Source of the DNA: Chthoniobacteraceae bacterium
Lineage (GTDB): Bacteria > Verrucomicrobiota > Verrucomicrobiia > Chthoniobacterales > Chthoniobacteraceae
Direction of reading: 5' to 3'
Length of the DNA: 64,000 nt
NCBI GenBank assembly: GCA_028293625.1
Contig: JAQGOL010000030.1
Span: 372,001 to 436,000 of the forward strand
Shown here in pieces: positions 10,901 to 19,123 of this stretch. A program made the position numbers and the translations under genes. How positions within the stretch are numbered: position 1 is the stretch's first letter; every line of letters starts with the position of its first letter. The notes under the pieces are model-generated. The model was given only the letters and a program-made list of their open reading frames with translations, ran no database searches and was not told where the DNA came from.

Positions 10901-11199
10901 TTACAATCGGCGGACGCGCCGGAAATGACCAGCAAACCTGGGATGGAATCATCGATGATGTGCGTCTGAGCCGCGGGATGTTGCCCCAGGACAAACTGCT
11001 TTTTACCGCCGAGATCGCAACCGAATCGACGATGGGCTACTGGCGTTTTGACACAGGGCCGGATCCTTTCAAAGACGGCGCGGTGAATGGACACAGCATT
11101 GTTCCCGCTGCGTTGGATGAGCCAACCGCACAGGAATCGGCATGGATCGACCTTTGCCATGTGCTGCTCAACTCCAACGAGTTCCTTTACCTTGATTGA
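7963..11199 (+). CDS. Planctomycete-type cytochrome c / DUF1549 / DUF1553 protein with embedded LamG domain
   Basis: A large exported protein of 1078 residues, typical of PVC bacteria and usually found next to DUF1501 proteins. After a signal peptide, a cytochrome-like domain holds the haem motif CFKCH (C45, C48, H49) with the conserved KGGLALDS stretch. DUF1549 follows from about residue 165 and DUF1553 from about 550. A concanavalin/LamG-like domain (about 810-1050) sits just before the final helix, whose ending AWIDLCHVLLNSNEFLYLD is the normal end of DUF1553, so it looks inserted into the domain rather than appended. A role in extracellular polymer (sulfated or complex glycan) breakdown is proposed for this family, but its chemistry is not established. 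The downstream DUF1501 gene follows at once. Confidence 0.92.
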   Translation: MISQSPLLRRLAAVTLFLVPGFADAEINGAEFFEKNVRPILQENCFKCHSHAEKIKGGLALDSLEGALSGGETSPAVVPGDLAKSLLVEAIGYKNDDLQMPPKGKKLSEAQIGALTQWISMGAPWPVDPNKKKMVSRPKGSITAEDRQWWAFQPVADQAPPTVDDHGWAANEIDRFIFKKLDEAGLSPSPRASKAKLVRRLYFDVTGLPPTPEQVAAFEADSSPEAWEKLVDSLLASPRYGERWARHWLDLVRYADSDGFRIDDYRPHSWRYRDYVIGAFNDDKPYDRFIQEQIAGDEMFPDDPQAHIATGFLRHWIYEYNNRDVPGQWTNILNDVTDVTADVFLGLGVQCARCHDHKFDPILQKDYYRLQAFLAPLVPTETAAATESEQNQYADKLAPWEQKTAALRAQIATLEAPYRQKAAEEAIGKFPEEIQALIHKPVSERAPLEHQLAELAYRQVDYEFGRLLTHVPDKAKKELIDLQKELTRFDKEKPQALPVAFGVGDVGPIAPVVRIPKKEQLGDIAPGFLTIFGEEPARIEAKTNSTGRRTALARWLTTPDNALVTRVIVNRVWQYHFGQGLVLTTSDFGKLSEPPSHPELLDWMTRRFVKDGWSFKKLHRLILLSSTWQEAAVAEDTAGISNASFADAKTPQLVDPENRLLWRSGTRRLDAEQIRDAILATTGELDLKNISGPGVDGNQPRRSIFNKVMRNTRDPLLEVFDAPEAFLSASQRNTTTTPTQSLQMLNSAWSLERAKIFAQRIEREFPSSDTRPRLIRAFQLTMGRAPTAIEADQLGAFLGAQETRLSGRVVKKAAVPFLGEKMPFRDGRGAVFAPGSAQQQLGVPNGFDVESAGFTVEAFVMLRSLYPNGNVRTIASQWDGIKEHAGWALGVSGKQSRYKPQTLVLQLNGKGTPPDQAPEPIFSGLTLQIGKPYFVAVSVPIDAATGVTFFLKDLSNDDEPMLTATLPHQTAGGLTNSAAFTIGGRAGNDQQTWDGIIDDVRLSRGMLPQDKLLFTAEIATESTMGYWRFDTGPDPFKDGAVNGHSIVPAALDEPTAQESAWIDLCHVLLNSNEFLYLD

Positions 11200-11222
11200 T
11201 TAAAAGAACCGAGTCAGCCCTT

Positions 11223-12635
11223 ATGATCCCACGCCGCGATTTTCTTTGCCAAACGAGCTTGGGCGGGCTTGCGCTGACCCAGCTTTTGCACCGCTCAGCC
11301 CTTGGGGAAATGCTCGCAAAAGAACAGGCCCGCTCGGTGGTGCAACCGATGCTTCCTCGCCTGCCACAGCTTCCGGCACGCGCCAAAAGTGTGATTTTCC
11401 TCTTCATGGAAGGTGGTCCAAGTCACATCGATCTGTTTGATCCCAAACCGAAACTCAATGAGCTGGCGGGCCAGCGTCTTCCGGAAAGCTTCGGGAAAAT
11501 TGTCACGGCCATGGGCGAGAGCGCTTCCCCGCTTCTGGCATGCAAACGGAGTTGGAAACAGCACGGCCAGAGCGGCATCTGGCTCAGCGACTGGCTGCCG
11601 CATCTCGCCGATTGCGTGGATGATCTGGCTGTGATCCGCTCGTGCATGGGCGACGGAATCAATCATTCCTCCGGGGTTTGCCAGATGAACACCGGCTCGA
11701 TTTTGGCGGGCCGGCCCTCCCTTGGCGCCTGGGCCGGTTATGGACTCGGCACCACAAACCAAAATCTGCCCGGCTTTGTTGTCATGCAGGATAGCGCGAC
11801 CACGGTCGTTAATGGACCGCGCAATTGGGGAAGCGGTTTTATGCCGGCCGTTTATCAGGGAACACGAATTGAAGGAGGAAGCGATCCGATTGCCAATCTC
11901 GTGCCGCCCGGTGAACCGGATGCGGAACGGCAGCGCGCCAAGCTCGATCTTTTGATGAAACTCAACCGCGCCCACGCTGAACCGCGGATTCAAAGCGAAC
12001 TCGACGCGCGGATTGCCAGCTACGAGCTCGCCTTTCGAATGCAATCGGAGGCGCCCGAAGCGGTTGATCTTTCCAGCGAAACCGAAGCGACGCGAACGCT
12101 CTACGGGCTCGATGACAAGGAGACTTCGAAGTTTGGCGGCATGTGCCTGCTCTCGCGGCGGTTGGTTGAACGTGGCGTGCGCTTCGTGCAGCTTTATCAC
12201 GGAGCCGGCAGCAAATGGGATTCGCACGCGAGGCTGGAAGAGAATCATTCCAAGCTTTGCCGCTCAATGGACAAGCCCGTGGCCGGCCTGCTTAAAGACC
12301 TCAGAGCGCGTGGCCTCCTCGATTCCACACTCGTGGTATGGGGCGGCGAATTTGGACGCACTCCCATGAGCGAGAAAGGCGATGGGCGCGATCATAATCC
12401 AACCGGCTTCACGATGTGGATGGCTGGAGGCGGCGTGAAAGGCGGCCAGACAATCGGGGGCACGGACGAACTCGGTTTGCGCGCCATCGATGAGCCTCTT
12501 CACGTTCATGATCTGCATGCCACGATCCTCTGGCTCATGGGGCTCGATAACATGGGCCTCGTTTACAAATACAAGGGCCGCCCCGAACGCCCAACACTCA
12601 ATGAAGGCGAGCCGTATCGAAAAATCGTAGGATAA
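11223..12635 (+). CDS. DUF1501 family secreted protein (sulfatase/alkaline-phosphatase-like fold)
   Basis: A 470-residue protein. The ATG at 11223 is chosen because it gives the N-terminus MIPRRDFLCQTSLGGLALT, a twin-arginine (Tat) signal. An in-frame TTG at 11196, overlapping the previous stop, is an alternative that would add nine residues. Family features visible are FLFMEGGPSHIDLFDPKP near the N-terminus, HSSGVCQMNTG, and the C-terminal WGGEFGRTP with GRDHNP. These proteins share the alkaline-phosphatase-like fold and almost always follow a DUF1549/1553 gene, as here with a 23-base gap. Tat export implies that it folds, possibly with metals, before crossing the membrane. The exact reaction of the family is unknown. 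Confidence 0.92.
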   Translation: MIPRRDFLCQTSLGGLALTQLLHRSALGEMLAKEQARSVVQPMLPRLPQLPARAKSVIFLFMEGGPSHIDLFDPKPKLNELAGQRLPESFGKIVTAMGESASPLLACKRSWKQHGQSGIWLSDWLPHLADCVDDLAVIRSCMGDGINHSSGVCQMNTGSILAGRPSLGAWAGYGLGTTNQNLPGFVVMQDSATTVVNGPRNWGSGFMPAVYQGTRIEGGSDPIANLVPPGEPDAERQRAKLDLLMKLNRAHAEPRIQSELDARIASYELAFRMQSEAPEAVDLSSETEATRTLYGLDDKETSKFGGMCLLSRRLVERGVRFVQLYHGAGSKWDSHARLEENHSKLCRSMDKPVAGLLKDLRARGLLDSTLVVWGGEFGRTPMSEKGDGRDHNPTGFTMWMAGGGVKGGQTIGGTDELGLRAIDEPLHVHDLHATILWLMGLDNMGLVYKYKGRPERPTLNEGEPYRKIVG

Positions 12636-12762
12636 TTGATTCTCCACGCGTGGTTTCACCGCGCCCTGGCCGCTCTCCGCGCGTTTGCAAAAGGGAAAGG
12701 ATGACGGTTAAGAAAGGGGCGGAAAAGCTTGTGCTGCTCTCGTTCATGGGCACGGTTACTTC

Positions 12763-14115
12763 ATGATCGCTCGCCCATTGTTTTCGAAGCTTTCTGGTCT
12801 GCTCCTGGGATTGCTGATTTTTAACGAATGCGGCAACGCCGCGGAAGATCGGGTCGAGAAAATCGAGCTGACCATCCAGATACAACCGGCTCCGCCCGCC
12901 GCCGAACCGAGCAGCTTTGAGGAAGTCACAGCAAAGCTCGATAAAGGCGGGCTGCTCTACCTTTATCTCAGTACCGAGCAATGGCTTGCGGGATTGTCCT
13001 CGTATATCGGCTCTTTTCGCGACGCAATGCTGCCAGCGGCTGGCCTTGGAAACGCCAAAAAGGAAAAAGCCCTGCGCGCTTTCGACACCGTCACCGGGCT
13101 GATTAAAAAAAGCGGCCTTGAAGAGATCAGCGGCGTGGGAGCGAGTTCCGTGGCCATTGAACCGGGTCTCTACCGGAACAAGTTTTTCGCGCATCACGGA
13201 AAAGGGACTGGTTTTTTATGGTCCGCATTCGGCGCTCCTTCGCATCGGTGGACAGCGCTCGATTTTTTGCCCGCCGATACGGCGCTGGCGAGCTTCTCAG
13301 ATCTCGATCTTCCGCAACTGATCGGCATTGCGACGCAGGCAATTGAGCAGTCCGGGAATCGTGCTGCGAAAAAAGGACTCGATGCGGTGCTTCTTCAGTT
13401 TGCCGCAATGACCGGGATGCAGCTTAACGACGCGATCGAGTCGTTTGGCGGGTCAGTGGGCATTGTGTTGACTTTGGACCCTGCCAATTCGGTGCGCGTT
13501 CCAATTAATGGAAAAGAGGAAGCCATTCCCGTCCCGCGCATTGCCCTGTTTCTGAAGGTCAAAGACGATCGAATTTTCAATCAGATCGACAAAATCACGG
13601 GGGTAAATCCGTTTGTCATGCGCGTGGATGAGCCGGAGCTGAAAATGCGGACAGTGCCGATGCCCATCCTGCCGCAATTCACCGCGCGCGCCACGGCGGC
13701 AATGTGGGACGGTTATCTCATCCTTGCTTCCGACGACAAGCTCGTGCGCGATTTCGTGGCCACCCGTAAGGAAGGCAGAGGACTCAAGGCGACGCCGGAA
13801 TGGATAAAACTCGCGGCCGGTCTTCCTGAAGAAGGCGACGGGTTCCACTTTGTCAGCCAGCGTTTTGCCGAAGTATCCAATCGCTTGCAGGCCGGGCTGA
13901 TGAAAACCCGCCCGGGTGATCTCATGATGCAAAAATTGCTCGACGGGCAAAAAACAGGGGCGTCTTTCACAGTCTCCGCGCATTTGGACAATGGATGGCT
14001 GGCCGTGGGCAATGGGACGCTGAGCGGCCCGCAAATCATCCGGCAGATGCTAATGGCCCCGGCGATCATCGCCGCCGGGCTTTTCCAGCCTGTGGAGGTG
14101 ATCATTCTTCCTTAA
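12763..14115 (+). CDS. Unknown exported protein, 450 aa
   Basis: I do not recognise the family. The N-terminus has a basic start and the hydrophobic segment LSGLLLGLLIFNECGNAAE, consistent with Sec export; the Cys near residue 25 does not fit a clean lipobox. The rest is a mixed alpha/beta protein without obvious catalytic motifs, cysteines or repeats. It has the look of the large periplasmic DUF3352-like proteins of unknown role in this phylum (similarity of style only). It stands alone between the DUF1501 gene and the kinase gene, with 127 and about 70 bases on either side. Confidence 0.7.
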   Translation: MIARPLFSKLSGLLLGLLIFNECGNAAEDRVEKIELTIQIQPAPPAAEPSSFEEVTAKLDKGGLLYLYLSTEQWLAGLSSYIGSFRDAMLPAAGLGNAKKEKALRAFDTVTGLIKKSGLEEISGVGASSVAIEPGLYRNKFFAHHGKGTGFLWSAFGAPSHRWTALDFLPADTALASFSDLDLPQLIGIATQAIEQSGNRAAKKGLDAVLLQFAAMTGMQLNDAIESFGGSVGIVLTLDPANSVRVPINGKEEAIPVPRIALFLKVKDDRIFNQIDKITGVNPFVMRVDEPELKMRTVPMPILPQFTARATAAMWDGYLILASDDKLVRDFVATRKEGRGLKATPEWIKLAAGLPEEGDGFHFVSQRFAEVSNRLQAGLMKTRPGDLMMQKLLDGQKTGASFTVSAHLDNGWLAVGNGTLSGPQIIRQMLMAPAIIAAGLFQPVEVIILP

Positions 14116-14188
14116 CGTTGAGGGTTGTAGCGGAAGGATTAAAATCAGCTGATCCTTTTTCACGCCCGATTTCGCATGTGTGGGCAGA

Positions 14189-16327
14189 ATGGACAACCCG
14201 ATAACTCCCCACGCCGATCGTGTCGAAGCGCTCTTCAGCTCCGCGCTCTCGTTTACCGACCCGGAACAACGCGAAATCCACCTTCAAAAAGAATGCGGGA
14301 ACGACGAGCCGCTTCTCTGCGAAGTCCGCGCATTGCTTGCCGCGCATGATCAGGCAGACGATTTCCTTAAGCTGACGCCCGAAATTGAGGCCGAACTCGC
14401 CCGGCTCAAACCGGAGGAAGCCGGCGAACGGATTGGCAATTATAAGTTGCTCCAGCAGATAGGTGAAGGCGGATTCGGCACGGTTTGGATGGCGGAACAG
14501 GAAGCACCGGTAAGAAGGCGGGTTGCGTTGAAAATCATCAGGCTCGGGATGAATTCAAAGGAAATCATCGCGCGCTTTGAGCAGGAACGGCAGGCGCTCG
14601 CGGTCATGGAGCATCCCAATATCGCAAAGGTATTCGACGCCGGCGCGACCCCGTATGGCCGGCCGTTCTTTGCAATGGAATTGGTGCGCGGCATCAAAAT
14701 CACCGATTATTGCGATGAAGCCAACCTCGCGACTGCGGACCGGATCAGGCTTTTCATCGCGGTCTGTTACGCGGTGCAGCATGCGCACCAGAAAGGAATC
14801 ATTCATCGTGATTTGAAACCTTCGAACATCCTGGTGACGCTGCACGACGGGGTGCCGGTGCCGAAAGTGATCGATTTCGGCGTGGCCAAGGCAACACAGG
14901 CCCGGCTCACTGAGCTGACGCTTTTCACACAGTTCCAGCAGATGATTGGGACACCGCTTTACATGTCGCCTGAGCAGGCGGAAATGAGCGGCCTCGATAT
15001 CGACACCCGTAGCGACATTTATTCGCTCGGCGTTTTGCTTTATGAACTGCTCGTCGGCCGGACCCCGTTTGATGCGGAAGCAATGCTGCGAGCCGGTTAC
15101 GACGAGATCCGCCGCGTGATCAGGGAACAGGAACCGGCTCGCCCTTCCAAAGCGCTCGATACAATGGCGCGGGATACCCTGACGACGGTGGCGCATCATC
15201 GTGCAAGCGAGCCGCCCAAGTTGATTCACAGCATTCGCGGCGATCTTGACTGGGTGGTGATGAAGGCGCTCGAAAAAGATCGCACCCGCCGCTACGAGAC
15301 GGCTGAGAGCCTCGGCGCGGATCTTTTACGTCATCTCCAAAACGAACCGGTCATTGCACGGCCGCCGACGACTCTTTACCGGATCCAAAAGTTCATCCGC
15401 CGAAACAAAAAAACGGTCATGGCAGCGGCTGCCATCGCCGGTGTTTTGCTCGTGGCATTTGCTTTTATGACGGCGGCTTACCTGCGTATTCGCTATTTTG
15501 CCCAGGAAACAAACGAAGCCTACGTCGATCGGCTCCAGGCAATGAGCGCTCAGGATGAGCTGAGTGCGCAGATGAATCGCCTGAATGAAAATGAGCGCCG
15601 GCTTCTGAATGAAAACGCGGCGACCGCACGTTTCCTTCGCGAGCTGATCGCCGCCGCGAGCAGGGAAGGGAACGGCACCGCAAGCCTGAACGACGCGGCG
15701 ACGGCGGCCTCGGCTCGCATGCTCGGGGAGTTCACATTGAACCAAAGTCCGGACAAAAGTCTGCGTGAAGCGAGTTTATGCCAGATGTTCGGCTCCGTTT
15801 TCTGGCAATTGGGCGATTTGGAACGGGCGGAAACCGTCCTGAGGAAAGCCAGAGAATGGCGTTTTGCGTATCTGCCCGGCAGTCATCCCGGCGAGTCAAG
15901 GCAGGTGGCCGAGACGCTCTACAGCCTTGCCGTGGTGTTGCGGGGCCGGGACAAATTCGCGGAAGCCGAAACAGCGCTGCATCAAGGGCTTGATTTGAGA
16001 ACACCGACAGCTGGCGGACTCGATCCGGCGGATCCGCTGGTTGTCGATACGCTAAATCTGCTCGGCCTTCTTTGCGGGGATCGCAAAGAGTGGGCTGACG
16101 CCGATACAAGGCATCGCGAAGCGCTCGCTTTGGCCCGGCGGATTGAACCCGAGGGTGGTTGGCGCACGGTCCGCTCATTGCGTTACGTGGCATCGGTATT
16201 CGAACGCCTTGGCCACCCTGCCAGCGCCGAACCACTCCTCCTTGAAGCGGAGCAAATGGCGGGAAAACTACCGGCCGACACCGAGGCCGGTTCGATGGCG
16301 GATCCGGAATCCGTCCTGTCAAAATGA
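14189..16327 (+). CDS. Transmembrane Ser/Thr protein kinase with TPR-like C-terminus
   Basis: A Hanks-type kinase of about 712 residues. Counting from the in-frame GTG at 14180, the glycine loop GEGGFGTVW starts at residue 95, the catalytic HRDLKPSN has Asp211, the DFG Asp is 232, and the activation loop ends in GTPLYMSPEQA. A conserved juxtamembrane block ending in PPTTLYRIQKFIRRNKK precedes one membrane helix (about 412-434). The outer part has a short coiled coil and tetratricopeptide-like helices (about 530-690). This architecture is a hallmark of Verrucomicrobia and Planctomycetes. The ATG at 14189 is preferred over the GTG at 14180. The stop overlaps the ECF sigma factor by 4 bp, so kinase and sigma factor form one regulatory unit. 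Confidence 0.93.
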   Translation: MDNPITPHADRVEALFSSALSFTDPEQREIHLQKECGNDEPLLCEVRALLAAHDQADDFLKLTPEIEAELARLKPEEAGERIGNYKLLQQIGEGGFGTVWMAEQEAPVRRRVALKIIRLGMNSKEIIARFEQERQALAVMEHPNIAKVFDAGATPYGRPFFAMELVRGIKITDYCDEANLATADRIRLFIAVCYAVQHAHQKGIIHRDLKPSNILVTLHDGVPVPKVIDFGVAKATQARLTELTLFTQFQQMIGTPLYMSPEQAEMSGLDIDTRSDIYSLGVLLYELLVGRTPFDAEAMLRAGYDEIRRVIREQEPARPSKALDTMARDTLTTVAHHRASEPPKLIHSIRGDLDWVVMKALEKDRTRRYETAESLGADLLRHLQNEPVIARPPTTLYRIQKFIRRNKKTVMAAAAIAGVLLVAFAFMTAAYLRIRYFAQETNEAYVDRLQAMSAQDELSAQMNRLNENERRLLNENAATARFLRELIAAASREGNGTASLNDAATAASARMLGEFTLNQSPDKSLREASLCQMFGSVFWQLGDLERAETVLRKAREWRFAYLPGSHPGESRQVAETLYSLAVVLRGRDKFAEAETALHQGLDLRTPTAGGLDPADPLVVDTLNLLGLLCGDRKEWADADTRHREALALARRIEPEGGWRTVRSLRYVASVFERLGHPASAEPLLLEAEQMAGKLPADTEAGSMADPESVLSK

Positions 16328-16878
16328 ACGAGACAACCCGATTGCTCGGAGCCATCCAGGACGGCGACCCGCGTGCCGCGGACGAGTTGCTGGCACTGGT
16401 CTATGGTGAACTTCGCCGCCTCGCCTGTGTGAGAATGGGGCACGAACAGCCGGGTCATACACTTCAACCGACCGCGCTCGTTCACGAGGCGTGGCTGCGC
16501 ATCGGCGGCCTGGAGAATTGGCAGAGCCGGGCGCATTTTTTTTCCGCCGCCGCTGAAGCCATGCGCAGAATTCTGATCGACCGCGCCCGCCGCAAGCTGG
16601 CAGCGCGTCACGGCGCCGGGCAAAAGCCGATCGACATCGCGGAGATTGAAATCGCAGCGCCCGCCAAGGACGACGAGTTGATCGCCCTTGATGAAGCGCT
16701 CGAAAAACTCGCCCGCATCGCGCCGCAAAAAGCCGAGGTTGTAAAACTGCGATTTTTCGCAGGCTTCAGCATTGAGGAAGCGGCGCGTGTTCTTGGAATC
16801 TCCGAGCCGACCGCCAAACGCCATTGGACGTTTGCGCGGGCCTGGCTTTATCGGGCCATCACCGAATCCGCCGGGTAA
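16324..16878 (+). CDS. ECF-type RNA polymerase sigma factor (PVC type)
   Basis: A 184-residue extracytoplasmic-function sigma factor. Region 2 contains LVYGELRRLACVRM followed by LQPTALVHEAWLR, a stretch typical of the planctomycete/verrucomicrobial ECF subfamily (TIGR02999 style) that usually partners with Ser/Thr kinases rather than anti-sigma factors. Region 4 contains FFAGFSIEEAARVLGISEPT and a helix-turn-helix. Its ATG overlaps the kinase stop (ATGA). In related genomes the sigma gene usually comes first; here it follows the kinase. The likely model is that the kinase senses a periplasmic signal and phosphorylates the sigma factor, but this is inferred from family work. It converges on the next gene with only 10 bases between stops. 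Confidence 0.93.
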   Translation: MNETTRLLGAIQDGDPRAADELLALVYGELRRLACVRMGHEQPGHTLQPTALVHEAWLRIGGLENWQSRAHFFSAAAEAMRRILIDRARRKLAARHGAGQKPIDIAEIEIAAPAKDDELIALDEALEKLARIAPQKAEVVKLRFFAGFSIEEAARVLGISEPTAKRHWTFARAWLYRAITESAG

Positions 16879-16888
16879 GCCAAACGCT

Positions 16889-18943
16889 TTAGCGAGTAGC
16901 GGTTGCAGCAGGGATATCGTCGCCGTCCGGGAAGAAAAACTCGACGTATCCGAGCATCATTTCCTCGGTGGTCTGCAAGCCCCAATGAACGATTTTGGTC
17001 GGATCAGGATTGGCGGGATTATTGGCGCTATTATCAAACCAACCGATCGCGCGCACCTTGCTGCCGGCGGGAATGGTCGGCGGTTCGGCGAAACGATAAG
17101 CGAGCTGCCAGTTGAAATCATACCGGGGCACATCGAGAAGGGTGCGCAGTTCGCCATTGGGCAGGACCGCTTCATACCGGAACGCTTTTCCGCGCACATG
17201 CATGTGCGGCATGAACCCGAGCACCTTGACATCGCGCGGCACTGGAATGAGCCCGGTTTCCGCATGATTTTCTTCACCGGCGGGAATAGTAAGCCGCGGT
17301 GCCGCGATACCCGCGACGTGAATCAAATGTTTGGGCGGCTCCTTAGCAAAAAGCAGTCCGATCCGCGATTGATCCTCGGTGGCGGTGCCGTTGGGCGTGT
17401 AATGGATCTGGAAAACAAGGCGTGAATTGGCGGGAAGTGGTTTGGCGAAACCATCGGGATAAATCACTGAACTATTGCCCGGGACATACGCGGCAAAAAA
17501 TCCGCCGATCGCATCGAGCCCGCGGCCGTTGCTCGCTTTGTCCTGAGCGAAAATAAGGATGTGATGGACCACTTCCCGAGCCGTCGGCTTGACCTCAAAT
17601 CCGCGAATCCAGCGATCCTCAGTCAACCCGGTGTCCACGGCGGTGATCTGGTAGGACATGGTGCCGGTGGCTTTGACGGCAATCGGTTTTGGAATCTGCA
17701 GGACGAGATCCGGCGCGCCGATCTGCCACTCAGCTGGCCACTGCCGGACAATGGGCGCATCTTTGGCGTCGCCGACCGGACGTCCGCCTTCCAGCCACGC
17801 GAGCAGGTCGGCCTTGTCGCGCTCCACGAGGGAACGATCATTCAGCCAGGGGGAATGCGCGGCGGGCGCTGCAAACCAGGGCGGCATCAATCCGCGGCCA
17901 ACCATCTTCTTGATCATGTTCGCTTTGGCGTTGACCTGCTCAACGGTTTCCAGCGCAAACGGCGCCACGCCCCCGGCGTGATGACACTCAAGGCAATTGC
18001 TTTGGAGCAAACGCGAGATGCGGTTGTGATAAGTCGGCGTGATCGCCGCAACCGCTTTGCTTACGTCCAGGAGGCAACCCGGCGCTTCAGTCGCGTTGAT
18101 CGCCGGCACGCCCCCCGCCAACACCGCATCAAGCGCCGCGCTCAGATAATTCCGCCGTGGCGCATCGAGCGAATAACCAAGCCCATACTGGTCGTCGATC
18201 GCGCCACGGTAAATCAGGGTCCGGGCCGCATCGACAACGAACGTGTCCGTGGAAGAAAGGGCGCCGAGGGTCGAAGCCAGCGCGCCGGTCGGATCAAGCG
18301 CGCAAGGAGCGGAAAAAGCGTGTTCTTTTAAGATCGCCTGAAGTTCAGCCGGCGTATCGGTCGCCGCGGGCGCAACGAGAAGGAACAGCACCCCTTTGGC
18401 GCGATATTCTTTTTCAAGTCTCGCAAGGGTGGGCACATACCGTTTGCTGACCGGGCAACTTGAACTGATCAGCGCGATTGCCAGCGGCTTGCCTGCCTGG
18501 AACTCACTCAACTGCCACTTTTTCCCTTCCAGATCCGTAAAGCTCACATCAGGCAACATCGCGCCAATCCCATGCTCGCCGGCCTTGAGCTGTTTCGGTT
18601 CCTGGCGGGGCGAGGAATCGTCGAGCACAAACGCGGGGGGCGGAACCGCGGTGGGCGCCGGCAGATCCGTTTGCGGATTGAGGAAAAACGCGAGCACCTT
18701 CTGCGCTTCGTCCAAGGTAACGGCGCCGTCGTTGTTTGAATCGAGCCGTTTGATCCACGGCTGCGTCCCGAGCTCATCTCCGCTCAATTTGCCATCGCCA
18801 TTTTTGTCCATTTGCTTGAACACGGCGGCGAGCCCTTCAGGAGTAAACGCCGGGGGCGCTCCGATTACCGGAGGGAGCTGCAAGAAATTGACAGCGGCAA
18901 TCATTCCAAGGAGGACCGGAGAGAAAGAAGATCGTGGGAACAT
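16889..18943 (-). CDS. Exported EF-hand / redoxin / haem-motif / copper monooxygenase-like fusion
   Basis: A 684-residue multidomain protein with a signal peptide (hydrophobic VLLGMIAAVNFL). Two EF-hands follow: D46-E57 (DKNGDGKLSGDE) and D68-E79 (DSNNDGAVTLDE). A redoxin (AhpC/TSA-like) domain spans about 130-290, with its Cys in SSSCPVSKRY. A haem motif CLECHH begins at C317. The C-terminal half resembles type II copper, ascorbate-dependent monooxygenases, with the His pair of VVHHILIF (about 457) and HMHVRGK (about 578). Such fusions are known only as uncharacterised proteins in PVC bacteria. The combination suggests a periplasmic, copper- and haem-dependent oxidation with thiol or peroxide handling, but the substrate is unknown. 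It is convergent with the sigma factor and divergent from tetR. Confidence 0.85.
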   Translation of the reverse strand: MFPRSSFSPVLLGMIAAVNFLQLPPVIGAPPAFTPEGLAAVFKQMDKNGDGKLSGDELGTQPWIKRLDSNNDGAVTLDEAQKVLAFFLNPQTDLPAPTAVPPPAFVLDDSSPRQEPKQLKAGEHGIGAMLPDVSFTDLEGKKWQLSEFQAGKPLAIALISSSCPVSKRYVPTLARLEKEYRAKGVLFLLVAPAATDTPAELQAILKEHAFSAPCALDPTGALASTLGALSSTDTFVVDAARTLIYRGAIDDQYGLGYSLDAPRRNYLSAALDAVLAGGVPAINATEAPGCLLDVSKAVAAITPTYHNRISRLLQSNCLECHHAGGVAPFALETVEQVNAKANMIKKMVGRGLMPPWFAAPAAHSPWLNDRSLVERDKADLLAWLEGGRPVGDAKDAPIVRQWPAEWQIGAPDLVLQIPKPIAVKATGTMSYQITAVDTGLTEDRWIRGFEVKPTAREVVHHILIFAQDKASNGRGLDAIGGFFAAYVPGNSSVIYPDGFAKPLPANSRLVFQIHYTPNGTATEDQSRIGLLFAKEPPKHLIHVAGIAAPRLTIPAGEENHAETGLIPVPRDVKVLGFMPHMHVRGKAFRYEAVLPNGELRTLLDVPRYDFNWQLAYRFAEPPTIPAGSKVRAIGWFDNSANNPANPDPTKIVHWGLQTTEEMMLGYVEFFFPDGDDIPAATATR

Positions 18944-19102
18944 CGGGGATAAAGACGTGAGACTAAAACGCCAGGTTACGTGATTTGTTTCGCAGAAATA
19001 TTAACAATTTTTTAGCATTATTTGGCGCAAAGCTGTAACCAATCCGCCAAATCCGGGTATTATATGGGCCGCTGAAGAAACTTCACGTTGACCCCCTGTA
19101 GC

Positions 19103-19115
19103 CGACCGGTCTAGT
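19103..19115. promoter_or_regulatory. Probable TetR operator upstream of the regulator gene
   Basis: The sequence CGACCGGTCTAGT contains the perfect 8-base palindrome GACCGGTC (19104-19111) and ends 8 bases before the tetR ATG. A near copy (11 of 13 bases) occurs at 19729-19741 before the first gene of the downstream operon. The GGTCTA half-site resembles operators I recall for LmrA/YxaF-type TetR proteins. The occurrence of the same word directly before both transcription units is seen in the sequence; binding is inference. Confidence 0.55.
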
Positions 19116-19123
19116 TAACCTCA

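Noticed and set aside
11295-12248. 317-codon minus-strand frame inside the DUF1501 gene
   Set aside because: Antisense of a gene with clear family motifs; composition artefact.
18157-18450. Basic Arg/Lys-rich plus-strand frame over the redoxin fusion gene
   Set aside because: Antisense of a gene with EF-hand, redoxin and haem motifs; basic composition is an artefact of strand bias.
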